A stretch of 64,000 nt of DNA from contig CAYQDW010000006.1 of assembly GCA_964416385.1 (NCBI GenBank), positions 1 to 64,000 on the forward strand. The letters are read 5' to 3'. The DNA is from JAUHWL01 sp964416385. Lineage in GTDB: Bacteria; Bacteroidota; Bacteroidia; Flavobacteriales; Schleiferiaceae. The first letter of the stretch is position 1; every line of letters begins with the position of its first letter. The notes under the pieces were generated by a model. It saw only the letters and a list, made by a program, of their open reading frames with translations. It made no database searches and had not been told where the DNA came from. Below are positions 25,605 through 34,744 of the stretch, in pieces. The position numbers and the translations under genes were made by a program.

Positions 25605-26624
25605 ATGAGTTCTTCTCCAATACTTGCTGTTACACAGCTTGGATTTCCTTGGCAAACGCAAGATCCTTTCATTTTCTGTGTACATCACGAAGATTTTTAT
25701 CCCAAAGGAAATGCCCACATGGGCCCAGATGTACCCTTAACGGGCAGAAATTTGGGCAACGACTTTACAATTAAAGATGGTTTTAGAATGTATCACGGGC
25801 AACGTGTACCGGGTTTTCCGGCGCATCCGCACCGCGGTTTTGAAACGGTAACCATCACCACAAAAGGCTTCATAGACCATAGCGATTCTTTAGGTGCTGC
25901 CGGGCGTTTTGGCAACGGAGACGTGCAATGGATGACAGCCGGCAAAGGTGTGCAACACTCCGAAATGTTTCCGTTGTTAGATCGTGCAAATGAAAATCCG
26001 CTAGAACTTTTTCAAATTTGGCTCAATCTCCCCGCTTCTAAAAAATTTGTAGATGCACATTTTCGCATGCTTTGGCATGAACAAATACCTGAGGTTGCAA
26101 CTGAAGATTCGCAAGGATACAAAACATCTGTAAAGGTTATTGCTGGCAGGTTTGCCGAAGTTGATGCGCCAGCACCAGCGCCTGATTCTTGGGCTGCAAA
26201 CCCAGAAAGTCATGTGGCCATTTGGCTCATTACGATGGATGCTCATGCGTCATTTACATTGCCAAAAGCTTCTGAAAAGGCGAATAGAACGCTTTACTTT
26301 TATACGGGAGATGAGATACACATTGCCGACAAACAAATCAATGACCATTGTGCCATAACCTTAAAAAGTGATTGTGATGTTGCCTTAAAAAATGGAGAAA
26401 AACCAGCGAAATTTTTGCTCCTACAGGGTGTGCCATTACAAGAACCTGTGGTGCAATACGGCCCGTTTGTGATGAATACAGAAGCTCAAATTCGCGAAAC
26501 ATATCAAGAATATCAGCGTACACAATTTGGTGGTTGGCCTTGGGATGCCGCAGAACATGTACATCCCCGCCAAAAAGGTCGTTTTGCCTTGCATGCAGAT
26601 GGGCGCATGGAAGAGCCTGGCTAA
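25605..26624 (+). CDS. Pirin-family protein
   Basis: A 339-aa bicupin. The N-terminal cupin carries the pirin metal ligands: H74 and H76 in PAHPHRGFET, and H118 and E120 in GKGVQHSEMF. The C-terminal half is a second cupin without obvious ligands. Pirins bind iron; some act as quercetin dioxygenases, others as redox-sensing regulators. The true role here is unknown. The 292-bp gap upstream separates it from the divergent GH3 gene; no terminator or promoter box is obvious there. Confidence 0.85.
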   Translation: MSSSPILAVTQLGFPWQTQDPFIFCVHHEDFYPKGNAHMGPDVPLTGRNLGNDFTIKDGFRMYHGQRVPGFPAHPHRGFETVTITTKGFIDHSDSLGAAGRFGNGDVQWMTAGKGVQHSEMFPLLDRANENPLELFQIWLNLPASKKFVDAHFRMLWHEQIPEVATEDSQGYKTSVKVIAGRFAEVDAPAPAPDSWAANPESHVAIWLITMDAHASFTLPKASEKANRTLYFYTGDEIHIADKQINDHCAITLKSDCDVALKNGEKPAKFLLLQGVPLQEPVVQYGPFVMNTEAQIRETYQEYQRTQFGGWPWDAAEHVHPRQKGRFALHADGRMEEPG

Positions 26625-26715
26625 TGCCATGACCTTTTATATACTGTTGAAGTTAACAGTGTAAAAAAGATGGATATTGAATCTTTAAAAACGGGGTATC
26701 ACTTAAGCAATCGGT

Positions 26716-26723
26716 TATATTTG
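26716..26723 (+). promoter_or_regulatory. -7 promoter box 6 nt before dnaX
   Basis: TATATTTG, an exact TAnnTTTG match, ends 6 nt before the ATG at 26730. No TTG lies at the usual distance. Suggests a leaderless or near-leaderless dnaX transcript. Confidence 0.45.
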
Positions 26724-26729
26724 TGAGCG

Positions 26730-28556
26730 ATGGAACGTTATATAGTATCAGCTAGAAAGTATCGGCCACAAACGTTTGAAAGTGTTGTGGGCCAGTCTCA
26801 TATTACCAGCACCTTAGAAAACGCAATAAAAAATAACCACCTCGCACAGGCCCTTTTGTTTTGCGGTCCGCGTGGGGTTGGCAAAACTACTTGTGCCAGA
26901 ATTCTTGCTAAAAAAATCAACGAAAGCACCAGTACAGGCGAAGAAGATTATGCCTTTAATATTTTTGAATTAGATGCCGCCAGCAACAACTCTGTAGAAG
27001 ACATTAGGCGGTTGATTGACCAGGTGCGCTTTGCACCACAAGTTGGCAAATACAAAGCCTATATTATAGACGAGGTGCACATGCTGAGCCAGTCAGCTTT
27101 TAATGCTTTCTTAAAAACATTAGAAGAACCACCAGCCCACGCCATCTTTATTTTGGCAACCACAGAGAAGCATAAAATCATTCCCACCATATTAAGCCGC
27201 TGTCAAATTTTTGACTTTAAGCGCATTACAGTAGAGGATATCGCAAATCACTTGGCCTACGTTGCAAAACAAGAAGGCATTACAGCAGACCCTGAAGGTT
27301 TGCATCTCATCGCCCAAAAAGCAGATGGCGCCCTGCGCGATGCACTGTCAATTTTTGACCGTTTGGTTTCTTTTAATGGTGCAGAAATTACCTATCAAAG
27401 TGTTTTAGATAACCTTGACATTTTAGATTACGACTATTATTTTAAAGCCACCGACTTAATTCTACAACAAGACCTTACCAACCTGCTCTTATTGTTTGAT
27501 GAGATTATAGACAAAGGTTTTGAGGGTATACAATTTGTAAATGGCTTGGCAACGCACCTGCGCGATTTAATGGTGAGCCTAGACCCGCAAACAGTTTCGC
27601 TGCTAGAAGTTGGCCCTAATCAAAAAGCACGGTATTTAGAGCAAAGCAAACGCTGTGATTTGAAAATGATTTTTGGTGCTTTAAGTGCTTTAAATGATTG
27701 CGATAACCGCTACAAGAGCAGTAACAATCAGCGCCTCTTGGTAGAAGTTACGCTAATGGGGTTAACGCAGTTGACTGAAAAAAAAAAGTCTGATGTAAAC
27801 CAAGACGCTGTGCGCGCGCAACCTAGAACAGCATCGCCACCGCAACCCACCCCAGAACAAATTATCACGGTAGATCCTCAAGTTGTCCCAACAAAAAAAC
27901 AACCATCGGCACTAACAGCGCCAACACAAGAAAACACTGAACAAGAAGTTACGGCACCCGACCCGACCAACGCTTCTAAAGCTGAGGCTGAAGAAGTTGT
28001 GAGCCAACCACAGGTAAGTACGCCAGAAACTGAAGCATCAGACAGCAAACCAACGCAGACAGATGGTAAGCCAGATTGGTTGGTGAAATTATCCGGAAAG
28101 AGCACGATCAGGATTAACACAGATCCACAAACAAAAGAGAACGTAACGTCAGCGATTGAAGAAACAACACACGAACCGCAGATTAACGGTCCTAAAGAGG
28201 TGTTTTCTGATGCTGCCTTTAATGAAGCATGGAAAGAATTTTTAGAATCTATTCACGGCCTAAAGACCATTCATGCCATGCTTACGGCTCGTCCACCACA
28301 ACTAAAAAACTTAACAGAAGTTCATTTTAATCTCGAAAACAACACTCAGGCCAATTATCTTCAAGGTATACAAACAGAAATGGCTGTTTTTTTGCGAGAA
28401 AAGCTCAATAACTTTAACATAAGCATTCACGTTAATGTATCAGAGCTCGTTACAGAAAAACGGCCTTATACCGCAGAAGAAAGATATCTAGCGATGGTAG
28501 AGATTAACCCACATCTAGATGCATTGCGCAAATTGCTGGATACAGATATTGATTAG
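26730..28556 (+). CDS. dnaX: DNA polymerase III subunit gamma/tau
   Basis: Clamp-loader ATPase of the replisome, 608 aa. AAA+ domain: Walker A GPRGVGKTT (residues 46-54), Walker B YIIDEVHMLS (111-120), sensor and arginine-finger region LATTEKHKIIPTILSRCQIFDF, then domain III. After the AAA+ part comes a low-complexity linker (about 350-460, rich in Pro, Thr, Glu) and a tau-type C-terminal domain. Odd: between RILAKKIN and FELDAASNN the four-cysteine zinc module of most bacterial DnaX proteins is absent; a short ESTSTGEEDYAFN loop replaces it. No A-rich slippery frameshift site was identified with confidence, so separate gamma production is undecided. Confidence 0.95.
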   Translation: MERYIVSARKYRPQTFESVVGQSHITSTLENAIKNNHLAQALLFCGPRGVGKTTCARILAKKINESTSTGEEDYAFNIFELDAASNNSVEDIRRLIDQVRFAPQVGKYKAYIIDEVHMLSQSAFNAFLKTLEEPPAHAIFILATTEKHKIIPTILSRCQIFDFKRITVEDIANHLAYVAKQEGITADPEGLHLIAQKADGALRDALSIFDRLVSFNGAEITYQSVLDNLDILDYDYYFKATDLILQQDLTNLLLLFDEIIDKGFEGIQFVNGLATHLRDLMVSLDPQTVSLLEVGPNQKARYLEQSKRCDLKMIFGALSALNDCDNRYKSSNNQRLLVEVTLMGLTQLTEKKKSDVNQDAVRAQPRTASPPQPTPEQIITVDPQVVPTKKQPSALTAPTQENTEQEVTAPDPTNASKAEAEEVVSQPQVSTPETEASDSKPTQTDGKPDWLVKLSGKSTIRINTDPQTKENVTSAIEETTHEPQINGPKEVFSDAAFNEAWKEFLESIHGLKTIHAMLTARPPQLKNLTEVHFNLENNTQANYLQGIQTEMAVFLREKLNNFNISIHVNVSELVTEKRPYTAEERYLAMVEINPHLDALRKLLDTDID

Positions 28557-28727
28557 TGCGTTTATTAAAAAGCGTACAAATACCCTTTCCAATCTTATGT
28601 TTTTTAAAAAAAATATTCGCTTTAAAGCTTATCAACGCGAAATTCTGTGATATTTCGCATGAAACATTTCAATTCAAAGGGCTATTTTCGCCCCTCTTTT
28701 TTGTCAACACAACACAGTATTCTTTTT

Positions 28728-30947
28728 ATGTCTACGCCAAGTATTATTTATACCAAAACGGACGAAGCTCCCGCATTGGCCACTTATTCTTTTTATCCCA
28801 TTATTCAAACGTTTTTAGCAAAAGGTGATGTACCTATTGCAATAGAAGACATTTCGCTTGCAAACCGCATTCTTGCCAGTTTTAGCACGTATTTGCGCGA
28901 AGATCAACGCGTACACGATGCACTTGCCGCGTTAGGCGAATTAGCTACAAAACCTGAAGCCAATATTATTAAACTACCCAACATAAGTGCCTCTATACCG
29001 CAATTAAAAGCCGCGATAAAGGAGCTACAAGAACATGGGTTTGCTATTCCAGATTATGTTGATGAGCCCACCAATGCCATAGAGAAAAGTAACCGCGACA
29101 TCTATGATAAAATAAAAGGAAGTGCGGTTAACCCTGTATTACGCGAAGGAAACTCAGACCGCAGAGCACCTAAGGCCGTAAAGGAATATGCCCGCCAAAA
29201 CCCGCATCGCATGGGCGCTTGGCAACCAACATCAAAGAGCCATGTAGCCAGTATGACGCAAGGTGATTTCTATGGAAGCGAAAAGTCTGTAACAATCAAA
29301 GAGCCAACTGTTGCGCAAATTATCTTTGAAGATGCACAAGGCAACACCACCCTTTTAAAAGACAATTTGGCGCTACAAAGTGGCGAAGTGCTGGATAGTG
29401 CGGTGATGCAAAAACAAGCCCTAATCAACTTTTTAACCGAACAATATCATGATGCCAAGGCACAAGGTGTTTTGTTTTCGCTACACCTTAAGGCAACAAT
29501 GATGAAGATTAGCGACCCCGTAATTTTTGGTTACGCGGTAAAAGCATTCTTTGCAGATGTTTTTGATACGTATGGCGCAGAGCTAGATAAAATTGGTGCA
29601 GACCCAAATAACGGATTGGCTAACGTGCTTTCAGAGTTAGAAAAACTTCCTGCCGACAAACGCCAAACTATTGCCCACGCCTTTGAAGTTGCCATAAAAA
29701 ATGGACCTGATTTGGCTATGGTAAATAGCGATAAGGGCATAACAAATCTGCACATGCCTAATGATGTTATTGTTGATGCCAGTATGCCAGCAATGATCCG
29801 CACCAGTGGCAAGATGTGGAATAAAGATGGGAATGCCCAAGATGCCAAAGCCATAATTCCAGACCGGTGTTATGCCGGTGTTTACCAAGCCGTTATTGAT
29901 GACTGCAAAGCGCACGGTGCATTTAACCCCGCAGACATGGGCAGTGTGAGTAATGTTGGATTGATGGCTCAAAAAGCGGAGGAATATGGCAGCCACGACA
30001 AAACATTTATTGCTTCGGCTAAGGGTACTATACATTTGCGCGATGCTGGTGGCAATACATTAATGAGCCAACCCGTTGCCGAAGGAGATATTTTTCGTGC
30101 ATGTCAAACCAAAGATGCCCCTGTTCGCGATTGGGTTAAGCTTGCCGTAAACCGTGCAAGACAAACGGGCTTACCAACTGTTTTTTGGTTGGATGAAAAT
30201 CGCGCACATGACCGCGAACTCATCATTAAAGTACGAGAATACCTCGCGCAACATGACACCACAGGGCTAGAGATAGAGATTATGAATCCTGTGGAAGCTA
30301 CAAAACATGCCGTGGCCAGAATGCGCAAAGGTCTAGATACCATTTCTGTGACTGGCAACGTTTTACGTGATTACCTAACAGACCTATTCCCAATTTTAGA
30401 AGTGGGTACAAGTGCAAAAATGTTGAGCATTGTGCCACTAATGAATGGCGGTGGTTTATTTGAAACAGGCGCTGGTGGAAGTGCTCCAAAACACGTTGAA
30501 CAGTTTTTAGAAGAAAACCATTTACGCTGGGATAGTTTGGGTGAATTTCTTGCCCTTGCAGTAAGCCTTGAGCATTATGCGCGCATAACAGGAAATAACA
30601 AGGCTAAAATCTTAGGCGAATGTTTAGATCGCGCAACAGAAGGTTATTTGATTAATGATAAATCGCCAAGCCGAAAAGCGGGCGAACTTGATAACCGCGG
30701 CAGTCACTTTTACCTTGCAATGTATTGGGCACAAGCATTGGCTACACAAACCGAAGATGCAGAGCTACAAAAAGCATTTACGGCATTGGCCGAAGCACTT
30801 TCAAAAAATGAAGATATCATTGTAAACGAGTTGAATGCCGTACAGGGTAAGCCCATTTCCGTTGGCGGTTATTACCAGCCTGATGAAGCGCTTGTGAAAA
30901 ACGCCATGCGGCCAAGTAAAACGCTCAATGCCATTATCGGCCAATAA
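28728..30947 (+). CDS. icd: NADP-dependent isocitrate dehydrogenase, monomeric type
   Basis: Oxidative decarboxylation of isocitrate to 2-oxoglutarate in the TCA cycle, with NADP. The monomeric class is about 740 aa, unrelated in length to the dimeric Icd; here 739 aa. Visible family stretches include IYTKTDEAPALATYSFYPI at the N-terminus, the substrate region EGNSDRRAPKAVKEYAR (near 140), LKATMMKISDPVIFG, and NPVEATKHAVARMRKGLDT, with MLSIVPLMNGGGLFETGAGGSAPKH near residue 570. The start at ATG 28728 (MSTPSIIYTK) is the family N-terminus. A 171-bp gap separates it from dnaX. Confidence 0.95.
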   Translation: MSTPSIIYTKTDEAPALATYSFYPIIQTFLAKGDVPIAIEDISLANRILASFSTYLREDQRVHDALAALGELATKPEANIIKLPNISASIPQLKAAIKELQEHGFAIPDYVDEPTNAIEKSNRDIYDKIKGSAVNPVLREGNSDRRAPKAVKEYARQNPHRMGAWQPTSKSHVASMTQGDFYGSEKSVTIKEPTVAQIIFEDAQGNTTLLKDNLALQSGEVLDSAVMQKQALINFLTEQYHDAKAQGVLFSLHLKATMMKISDPVIFGYAVKAFFADVFDTYGAELDKIGADPNNGLANVLSELEKLPADKRQTIAHAFEVAIKNGPDLAMVNSDKGITNLHMPNDVIVDASMPAMIRTSGKMWNKDGNAQDAKAIIPDRCYAGVYQAVIDDCKAHGAFNPADMGSVSNVGLMAQKAEEYGSHDKTFIASAKGTIHLRDAGGNTLMSQPVAEGDIFRACQTKDAPVRDWVKLAVNRARQTGLPTVFWLDENRAHDRELIIKVREYLAQHDTTGLEIEIMNPVEATKHAVARMRKGLDTISVTGNVLRDYLTDLFPILEVGTSAKMLSIVPLMNGGGLFETGAGGSAPKHVEQFLEENHLRWDSLGEFLALAVSLEHYARITGNNKAKILGECLDRATEGYLINDKSPSRKAGELDNRGSHFYLAMYWAQALATQTEDAELQKAFTALAEALSKNEDIIVNELNAVQGKPISVGGYYQPDEALVKNAMRPSKTLNAIIGQ

Positions 30948-30970
30948 AATATGCTAACATAATAGCGCTT

Positions 30971-30999
30971 AAAGCCCCGTTTTCGGGGCTTTAATTTTT
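30971..30999 (+). terminator. Rho-independent terminator of icd
   Basis: Perfect stem AAAGCCCCG (30971-30979) with CGGGGCTTT (30984-30992), TTTT loop, followed by AATTTTT. It lies 23 nt after the icd stop. Confidence 0.9.
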
Positions 31000-31188
31000 C
31001 ACGTTGATTGAGCTTTAAATCAAACTCTAGATTACTACCTATAAAATCTTTACATCAATAGTTTTTGCACACGAGCATGGCGTAACTATCGCATTAGAAT
31101 CAGTAATCTTTTAGGCGGATTAAATCAATTTCAGCAAATAAGCCTGCAATTAGGCTTACGCTTCATGTATTTTCTTTTTTTTTGACCT

Positions 31189-31926
31189 ATGAATTGGAAA
31201 ACGTTAATCATACTCATTGGTGCAACCTTTTTGTTTAGCAGCAGCAAAAACATTCCTGTTTACACAGTGGCAGACCTTACTGGAAAGATTGAACCCGCAG
31301 AACATCCCGAATTTGTTCTAGTGCCAAGCAGCTATACTTCAAAAACCACCTACATGCGCAAGGCGGCTTTTGAGGCATACGCACAAATGGTTTCCGCTGC
31401 GCGAAAGGACGGCATAAATCTTACCATTGTAAGCGGTACAAGAACGCATGCGCGCCAGCAAGAAATTTGGTCAGAGAAGTGGGAGAATATTGAAGGTGAG
31501 CCGATAGAAAAGGCACAAAAAATACTTACCTACAGCAGCATGCCAGGTACCAGCCGGCACCATTGGGGTACAGATATTGACCTAAATAGTGTAGAATCAA
31601 GCTACTTTGATACACCACAAGGTGCTGCTGTGTATGGTTGGTTGCAGGCCAACGCCATGCGTTTTGGCTTTTTTCAACCCTACATTGCCAAAGGTGATTA
31701 CCGATTGCTAGGCTATCACGAAGAAAAATGGCATTGGAGCTACTTCCCTATTGCAGATCAAATGTTGAGGGCTTACAAACGTATCGTTACGTACAACCAT
31801 ATTACGGGCTTTCCTGGAGCAGAAATCGCAGAAGAGGTGGGTGTTATAGAAGAATTTGTGAATGGCATTCCAGACTTACACCAGATGCATGGCGGTTTAT
31901 TTACAACAGATCCAGATACTCCGTGA
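31189..31926 (+). CDS. Exported M15-family D-Ala-D-Ala carboxypeptidase (VanY-like)
   Basis: A 245-aa zinc peptidase with an N-terminal signal or anchor (MNWKTLIILIGATFLFSSS). The M15 motif is SRHHWGTDID with S122, zinc ligands H124 and D131, and the catalytic/ligand segment EKWHW (E179, H182). Members cut the terminal D-Ala from peptidoglycan stem peptides. The downstream gene begins at a GTG that overlaps this stop codon (GTGA), so the two are translated together. The 241-bp upstream gap has a 7-bp hairpin TAAGCCT/AGGCTTA at 31139-31158 of unknown role. Confidence 0.88.
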   Translation: MNWKTLIILIGATFLFSSSKNIPVYTVADLTGKIEPAEHPEFVLVPSSYTSKTTYMRKAAFEAYAQMVSAARKDGINLTIVSGTRTHARQQEIWSEKWENIEGEPIEKAQKILTYSSMPGTSRHHWGTDIDLNSVESSYFDTPQGAAVYGWLQANAMRFGFFQPYIAKGDYRLLGYHEEKWHWSYFPIADQMLRAYKRIVTYNHITGFPGAEIAEEVGVIEEFVNGIPDLHQMHGGLFTTDPDTP

Positions 31927-32810
31927 AACTACATCTTGTAACGCTAAGCCTTTGTTTTAGCTTTTTTTGCGGGGCACAAAATCAACAAGCTTATGCCTGG
32001 TGGAATACCATTCATAATTGGGATGGCGTGCAGAGTTGGAGTAATTATATACCTATGGTGCCTGGTAAAATGGGCCCGAATGCCCTGCCCGTTCCTGATA
32101 ATCAGGTTGGCCGAATTGATACAACATTGAACTTTCTGCTCTCGCAAGAAGTGCATAAAGCGCCCAACGACTTTACCACCAATGTGTTTACGCGCGTAAA
32201 CATCCCCATAAAAAATGCCGCTGCATTAAGCCTTTGGTGGGTGCCCTTTGAATACTTTAAAACAGATTCTGTAGTGCGCGATTCTCGTGCTGCCCGTACC
32301 AGAAATGCCACCGGAACAGCGATGGGTGATGTGTATATCGGTATGCACATTCCTGTGATTACAGACAAAAATGGCTGGCCAGATTTGCTGCTAAGCATCA
32401 ATTTAAAAACAGCAAGTGGAACGCGTTTGCATGATGCACGTTTTACGGATAGCCCGGGTTATTGGTTTGAACTCAGTGCCGGCAAAACATTTAATTGGTC
32501 TGCCAAAAACACCATCCGCTGGTATGCAAGCAGTGGGTTTTACGTTTACCAAACCAATCGCACAGATTATTTTCAAAATGATGCTTTTATGATTGGTGGT
32601 GGCATTGATATTTGTGCAAACAACTTCAGCCTACGGGTGCAAACAAACAGCTACGTTGGTTATCTCAATGACTTTGATACGCCATTAGTGGTGCGCTGTG
32701 AAATGCGCTACAATCTTAAAAAACAGATTCTTTTCGCGCGTATCCAACGGGGAAACTTCTCTTATCCCTTTACGTCTTTTAGGGTTGGTGCTGAATTTAT
32801 TCTGCGCTAA
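31923..32810 (+). CDS. Exported protein of unknown function, GTG start
   Basis: A 295-aa protein starting at GTG 31923, four bases inside the end of the M15 peptidase gene. It has a clear signal peptide (VKLHLVTLSLCFSFFCGAQ, first residue translated as Met). The body is rich in aromatic residues and alternating beta patterns (GYWFELSAGKTFNW, TIRWYASSGFYVYQTNR, NNFSLRVQTNSYVGYL), ending in FRVGAEFILR, which suggests a small outer membrane beta-barrel. No known domain is recognised. Coupling to a carboxypeptidase hints at a shared envelope function. Confidence 0.7.
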   Translation: MKLHLVTLSLCFSFFCGAQNQQAYAWWNTIHNWDGVQSWSNYIPMVPGKMGPNALPVPDNQVGRIDTTLNFLLSQEVHKAPNDFTTNVFTRVNIPIKNAAALSLWWVPFEYFKTDSVVRDSRAARTRNATGTAMGDVYIGMHIPVITDKNGWPDLLLSINLKTASGTRLHDARFTDSPGYWFELSAGKTFNWSAKNTIRWYASSGFYVYQTNRTDYFQNDAFMIGGGIDICANNFSLRVQTNSYVGYLNDFDTPLVVRCEMRYNLKKQILFARIQRGNFSYPFTSFRVGAEFILR

Positions 32811-32820
32811 ACCAGCTTTG

Positions 32821-33681
32821 CTATATCGCAATTCTAAGCGTATTCAGCATAATAAGTAATAATGTGGTGAGCGATTTTCTTCCACCTTTAAGATAAAAAG
32901 ATTTCGCCTTTTCATGTTCACCTAACTTGTGTAACTGCCGAGCAGCTTCATAATATTTACGTGATATGCTCAATTGGTATTGCGCTGGTGTGATGAGTTT
33001 TTCTTGTATGGCAAGCTGTAGCGCCCCTTCCACCTTTTGTAAATGATCTTCTAACCGACCGGTAACTCCAGTGGCCATACGGTAGATGGTGAGTGGCGTT
33101 GCAAGCGCCAGCATGGATATTTTGGCATTGAAAAAGCGCAACCAGAGTACCAAGTCTTCTACCTGATTTCTATCCTCAACAAATCCGTTTGCTGCCAAAA
33201 AAATGTCTTTTTTTATGGCTATGGCAGATGGCACAAAGGGATTACCCTTCGCGATAAATTCTTCTACACTATTAACTTGCCAAAAGTTACGCGCCCGCAT
33301 GCGGCCATTGGGATATAACTCAAATATTTGATGATAGATAAACGCAAACTGGGGATTTTGCGCTATGGCGTTAGCCAGCAATTGCAATTTGTGTGGTGCC
33401 CAATAATCATCTGCATCTAAAAAAACAAGCCATTCGCCCTTTGCGGCTTTAGTAGCGCAATTTCGAGCTTGCCCCAGGCCGCGATTCTTTTGATTAATAA
33501 CATTAAAATTATGATGGTTTGCCAAATATTCTTCTATAATTGCTGCGCTATCATCTGTACTGCCATCATTTACCAAGCATACTTCGTAGTTGGTATAGCT
33601 TTGGTCAATTATGCTTTGCAATGTTTGTGCAAGCGTATTGGCCGCATTGTAAACAGGTATTATGATGCTAAATAATGGCAT
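32821..33681 (-). CDS. Family 2 glycosyltransferase
   Basis: A 286-aa GT-A-fold enzyme. The N-terminal FSIIIPVYNAANTLAQTLQS begins the nucleotide-sugar domain, with VCLVNDGSTDDS and the DxD motif in LVFLDADDYW. No membrane segment is seen. The start ATG shares its A with the TAA stop of the preceding gene (TAATG), so translation is coupled. It forms a minus-strand cluster with the GT2 at 33681 and the sulfotransferase at 34745; together they probably build a sulfated surface glycan. It is convergent with the gene ending at 32810. Confidence 0.85.
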   Translation of the reverse strand: MPLFSIIIPVYNAANTLAQTLQSIIDQSYTNYEVCLVNDGSTDDSAAIIEEYLANHHNFNVINQKNRGLGQARNCATKAAKGEWLVFLDADDYWAPHKLQLLANAIAQNPQFAFIYHQIFELYPNGRMRARNFWQVNSVEEFIAKGNPFVPSAIAIKKDIFLAANGFVEDRNQVEDLVLWLRFFNAKISMLALATPLTIYRMATGVTGRLEDHLQKVEGALQLAIQEKLITPAQYQLSISRKYYEAARQLHKLGEHEKAKSFYLKGGRKSLTTLLLIMLNTLRIAI

Positions 33682-34742
33682 TAATAGTCAAAGTATTTGC
33701 CAGGAAAGAGCCGAGAACGTAACTTCTTAAAAAAGGGCTTAATGTGCATCCAGTTTAAAATATTGCCAATTAGAACAAAGACGGCATTAGAAATAATGTG
33801 CAAACCTATTCTTGGACGCTTGATTCTAAAAAACAAGAACAGTCGCCAATTTTGCGTCATATATTGTTTGGTAATGCGCTGCCGAAAAAGGCTTCCACCC
33901 CACCACGAAGCCACATTTTTCCACGCTTGTTGCATCTTTTCAGGATCTACCTTAACGTGTTTACTGATGTAATTAAGTGTGTAGATAATTTCATCATACA
34001 CCACATGATCTGCATTGGCTTTGTGCCTTTGCGTATTTTGATGCATTCTAAAATAATTGAGATGGTCAGCGATAAAGGCAAGATCACTCCGCAAAAGCAT
34101 TTTTACATAAAAAAACCAATCGCCATTTAAACGCCAACCCGTTTCTGCGCCACCGGCTTCCAGATAAATACGCTTTCTAAACAGCGCACCACTGGCATTG
34201 GGAATGGTATTACTAAAAATTAAATAATTGGCTACTTCGCTTGCGCCATCAACAATAAAATCCTTTTCCCAGCGCTGCGATTTATAGATAAATAAATAAT
34301 TCTCATTAAAGCTGTTAACCCATTCATCAGATTCATTTACAATCGCACTTTGTGCAAAGGCAATACCAACATTTGGATTATCAGTTAACAATGGTACAAG
34401 CCGCCCAAGCAAGGTTGGCTCGCAATAATCATCACTCTCAGCAATCCAGATGTATTCGCCCTTGGCAAGAGATACGCCCTTATTCCATTGTGCAAAGGTG
34501 CTGCCTGAATTTTTTTCATTCGGATAAACGGAAATGCGCGCATCTCGCTTGGCATAATCGGCAATAACCTCTAAAGAATGATCTGTTGAGCAATCATCTA
34601 GGATGAGCACCTCAAAATCTGTAAAGGTTTGAAAAAGCACACTTTCTATGCGTTTAGGTAAAAACCTAGCGTGATTATAATTGGGGATTATGACAGATAC
34701 TTTAGGCAAAGTGTGTTTGTTTTCGGGGATGAAAATAGCCAA
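33681..34742 (-). CDS. Family 2 glycosyltransferase
   Basis: A 353-aa GT2 enzyme with VSVIIPNYNHARFLPKRIES, EVLILDDCSTDHS and the DxD motif in YIWIAESDDYCE (here ESDD). The C-terminal part is longer than that of the neighbour and basic (FRIKRPRIGLHIISN), with one hydrophobic segment that may touch the membrane. It lies 2 nt after the sulfotransferase gene and 0 nt before the second GT2. Donor and acceptor sugars are unknown. Confidence 0.85.
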   Translation of the reverse strand: MAIFIPENKHTLPKVSVIIPNYNHARFLPKRIESVLFQTFTDFEVLILDDCSTDHSLEVIADYAKRDARISVYPNEKNSGSTFAQWNKGVSLAKGEYIWIAESDDYCEPTLLGRLVPLLTDNPNVGIAFAQSAIVNESDEWVNSFNENYLFIYKSQRWEKDFIVDGASEVANYLIFSNTIPNASGALFRKRIYLEAGGAETGWRLNGDWFFYVKMLLRSDLAFIADHLNYFRMHQNTQRHKANADHVVYDEIIYTLNYISKHVKVDPEKMQQAWKNVASWWGGSLFRQRITKQYMTQNWRLFLFFRIKRPRIGLHIISNAVFVLIGNILNWMHIKPFFKKLRSRLFPGKYFDY

Positions 34743-34744
34743 TT

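Noticed and set aside
26643..26660. Inverted repeat ACTGTT-gaagtt-AACAGT before dnaX
   Set aside because: The stem has only six pairs and no T-run follows on either strand, so it is not a convincing terminator.
28680..28712. Weak hairpin GGGC/GCCC with a T-run before icd
   Set aside because: Only four GC pairs with a 7-nt loop; too weak to call a terminator or attenuator.
28556..28828. A 90-aa plus-strand frame between dnaX and icd
   Set aside because: It overlaps the icd start in another frame, and its sequence is unlike any known protein.
31728..31922. N-terminal extension of the 295-aa exported protein inside the M15 peptidase gene
   Set aside because: The frame is open there, but the GTG at 31923 begins a clean signal peptide and overlaps the peptidase stop, so the extension is a shadow.
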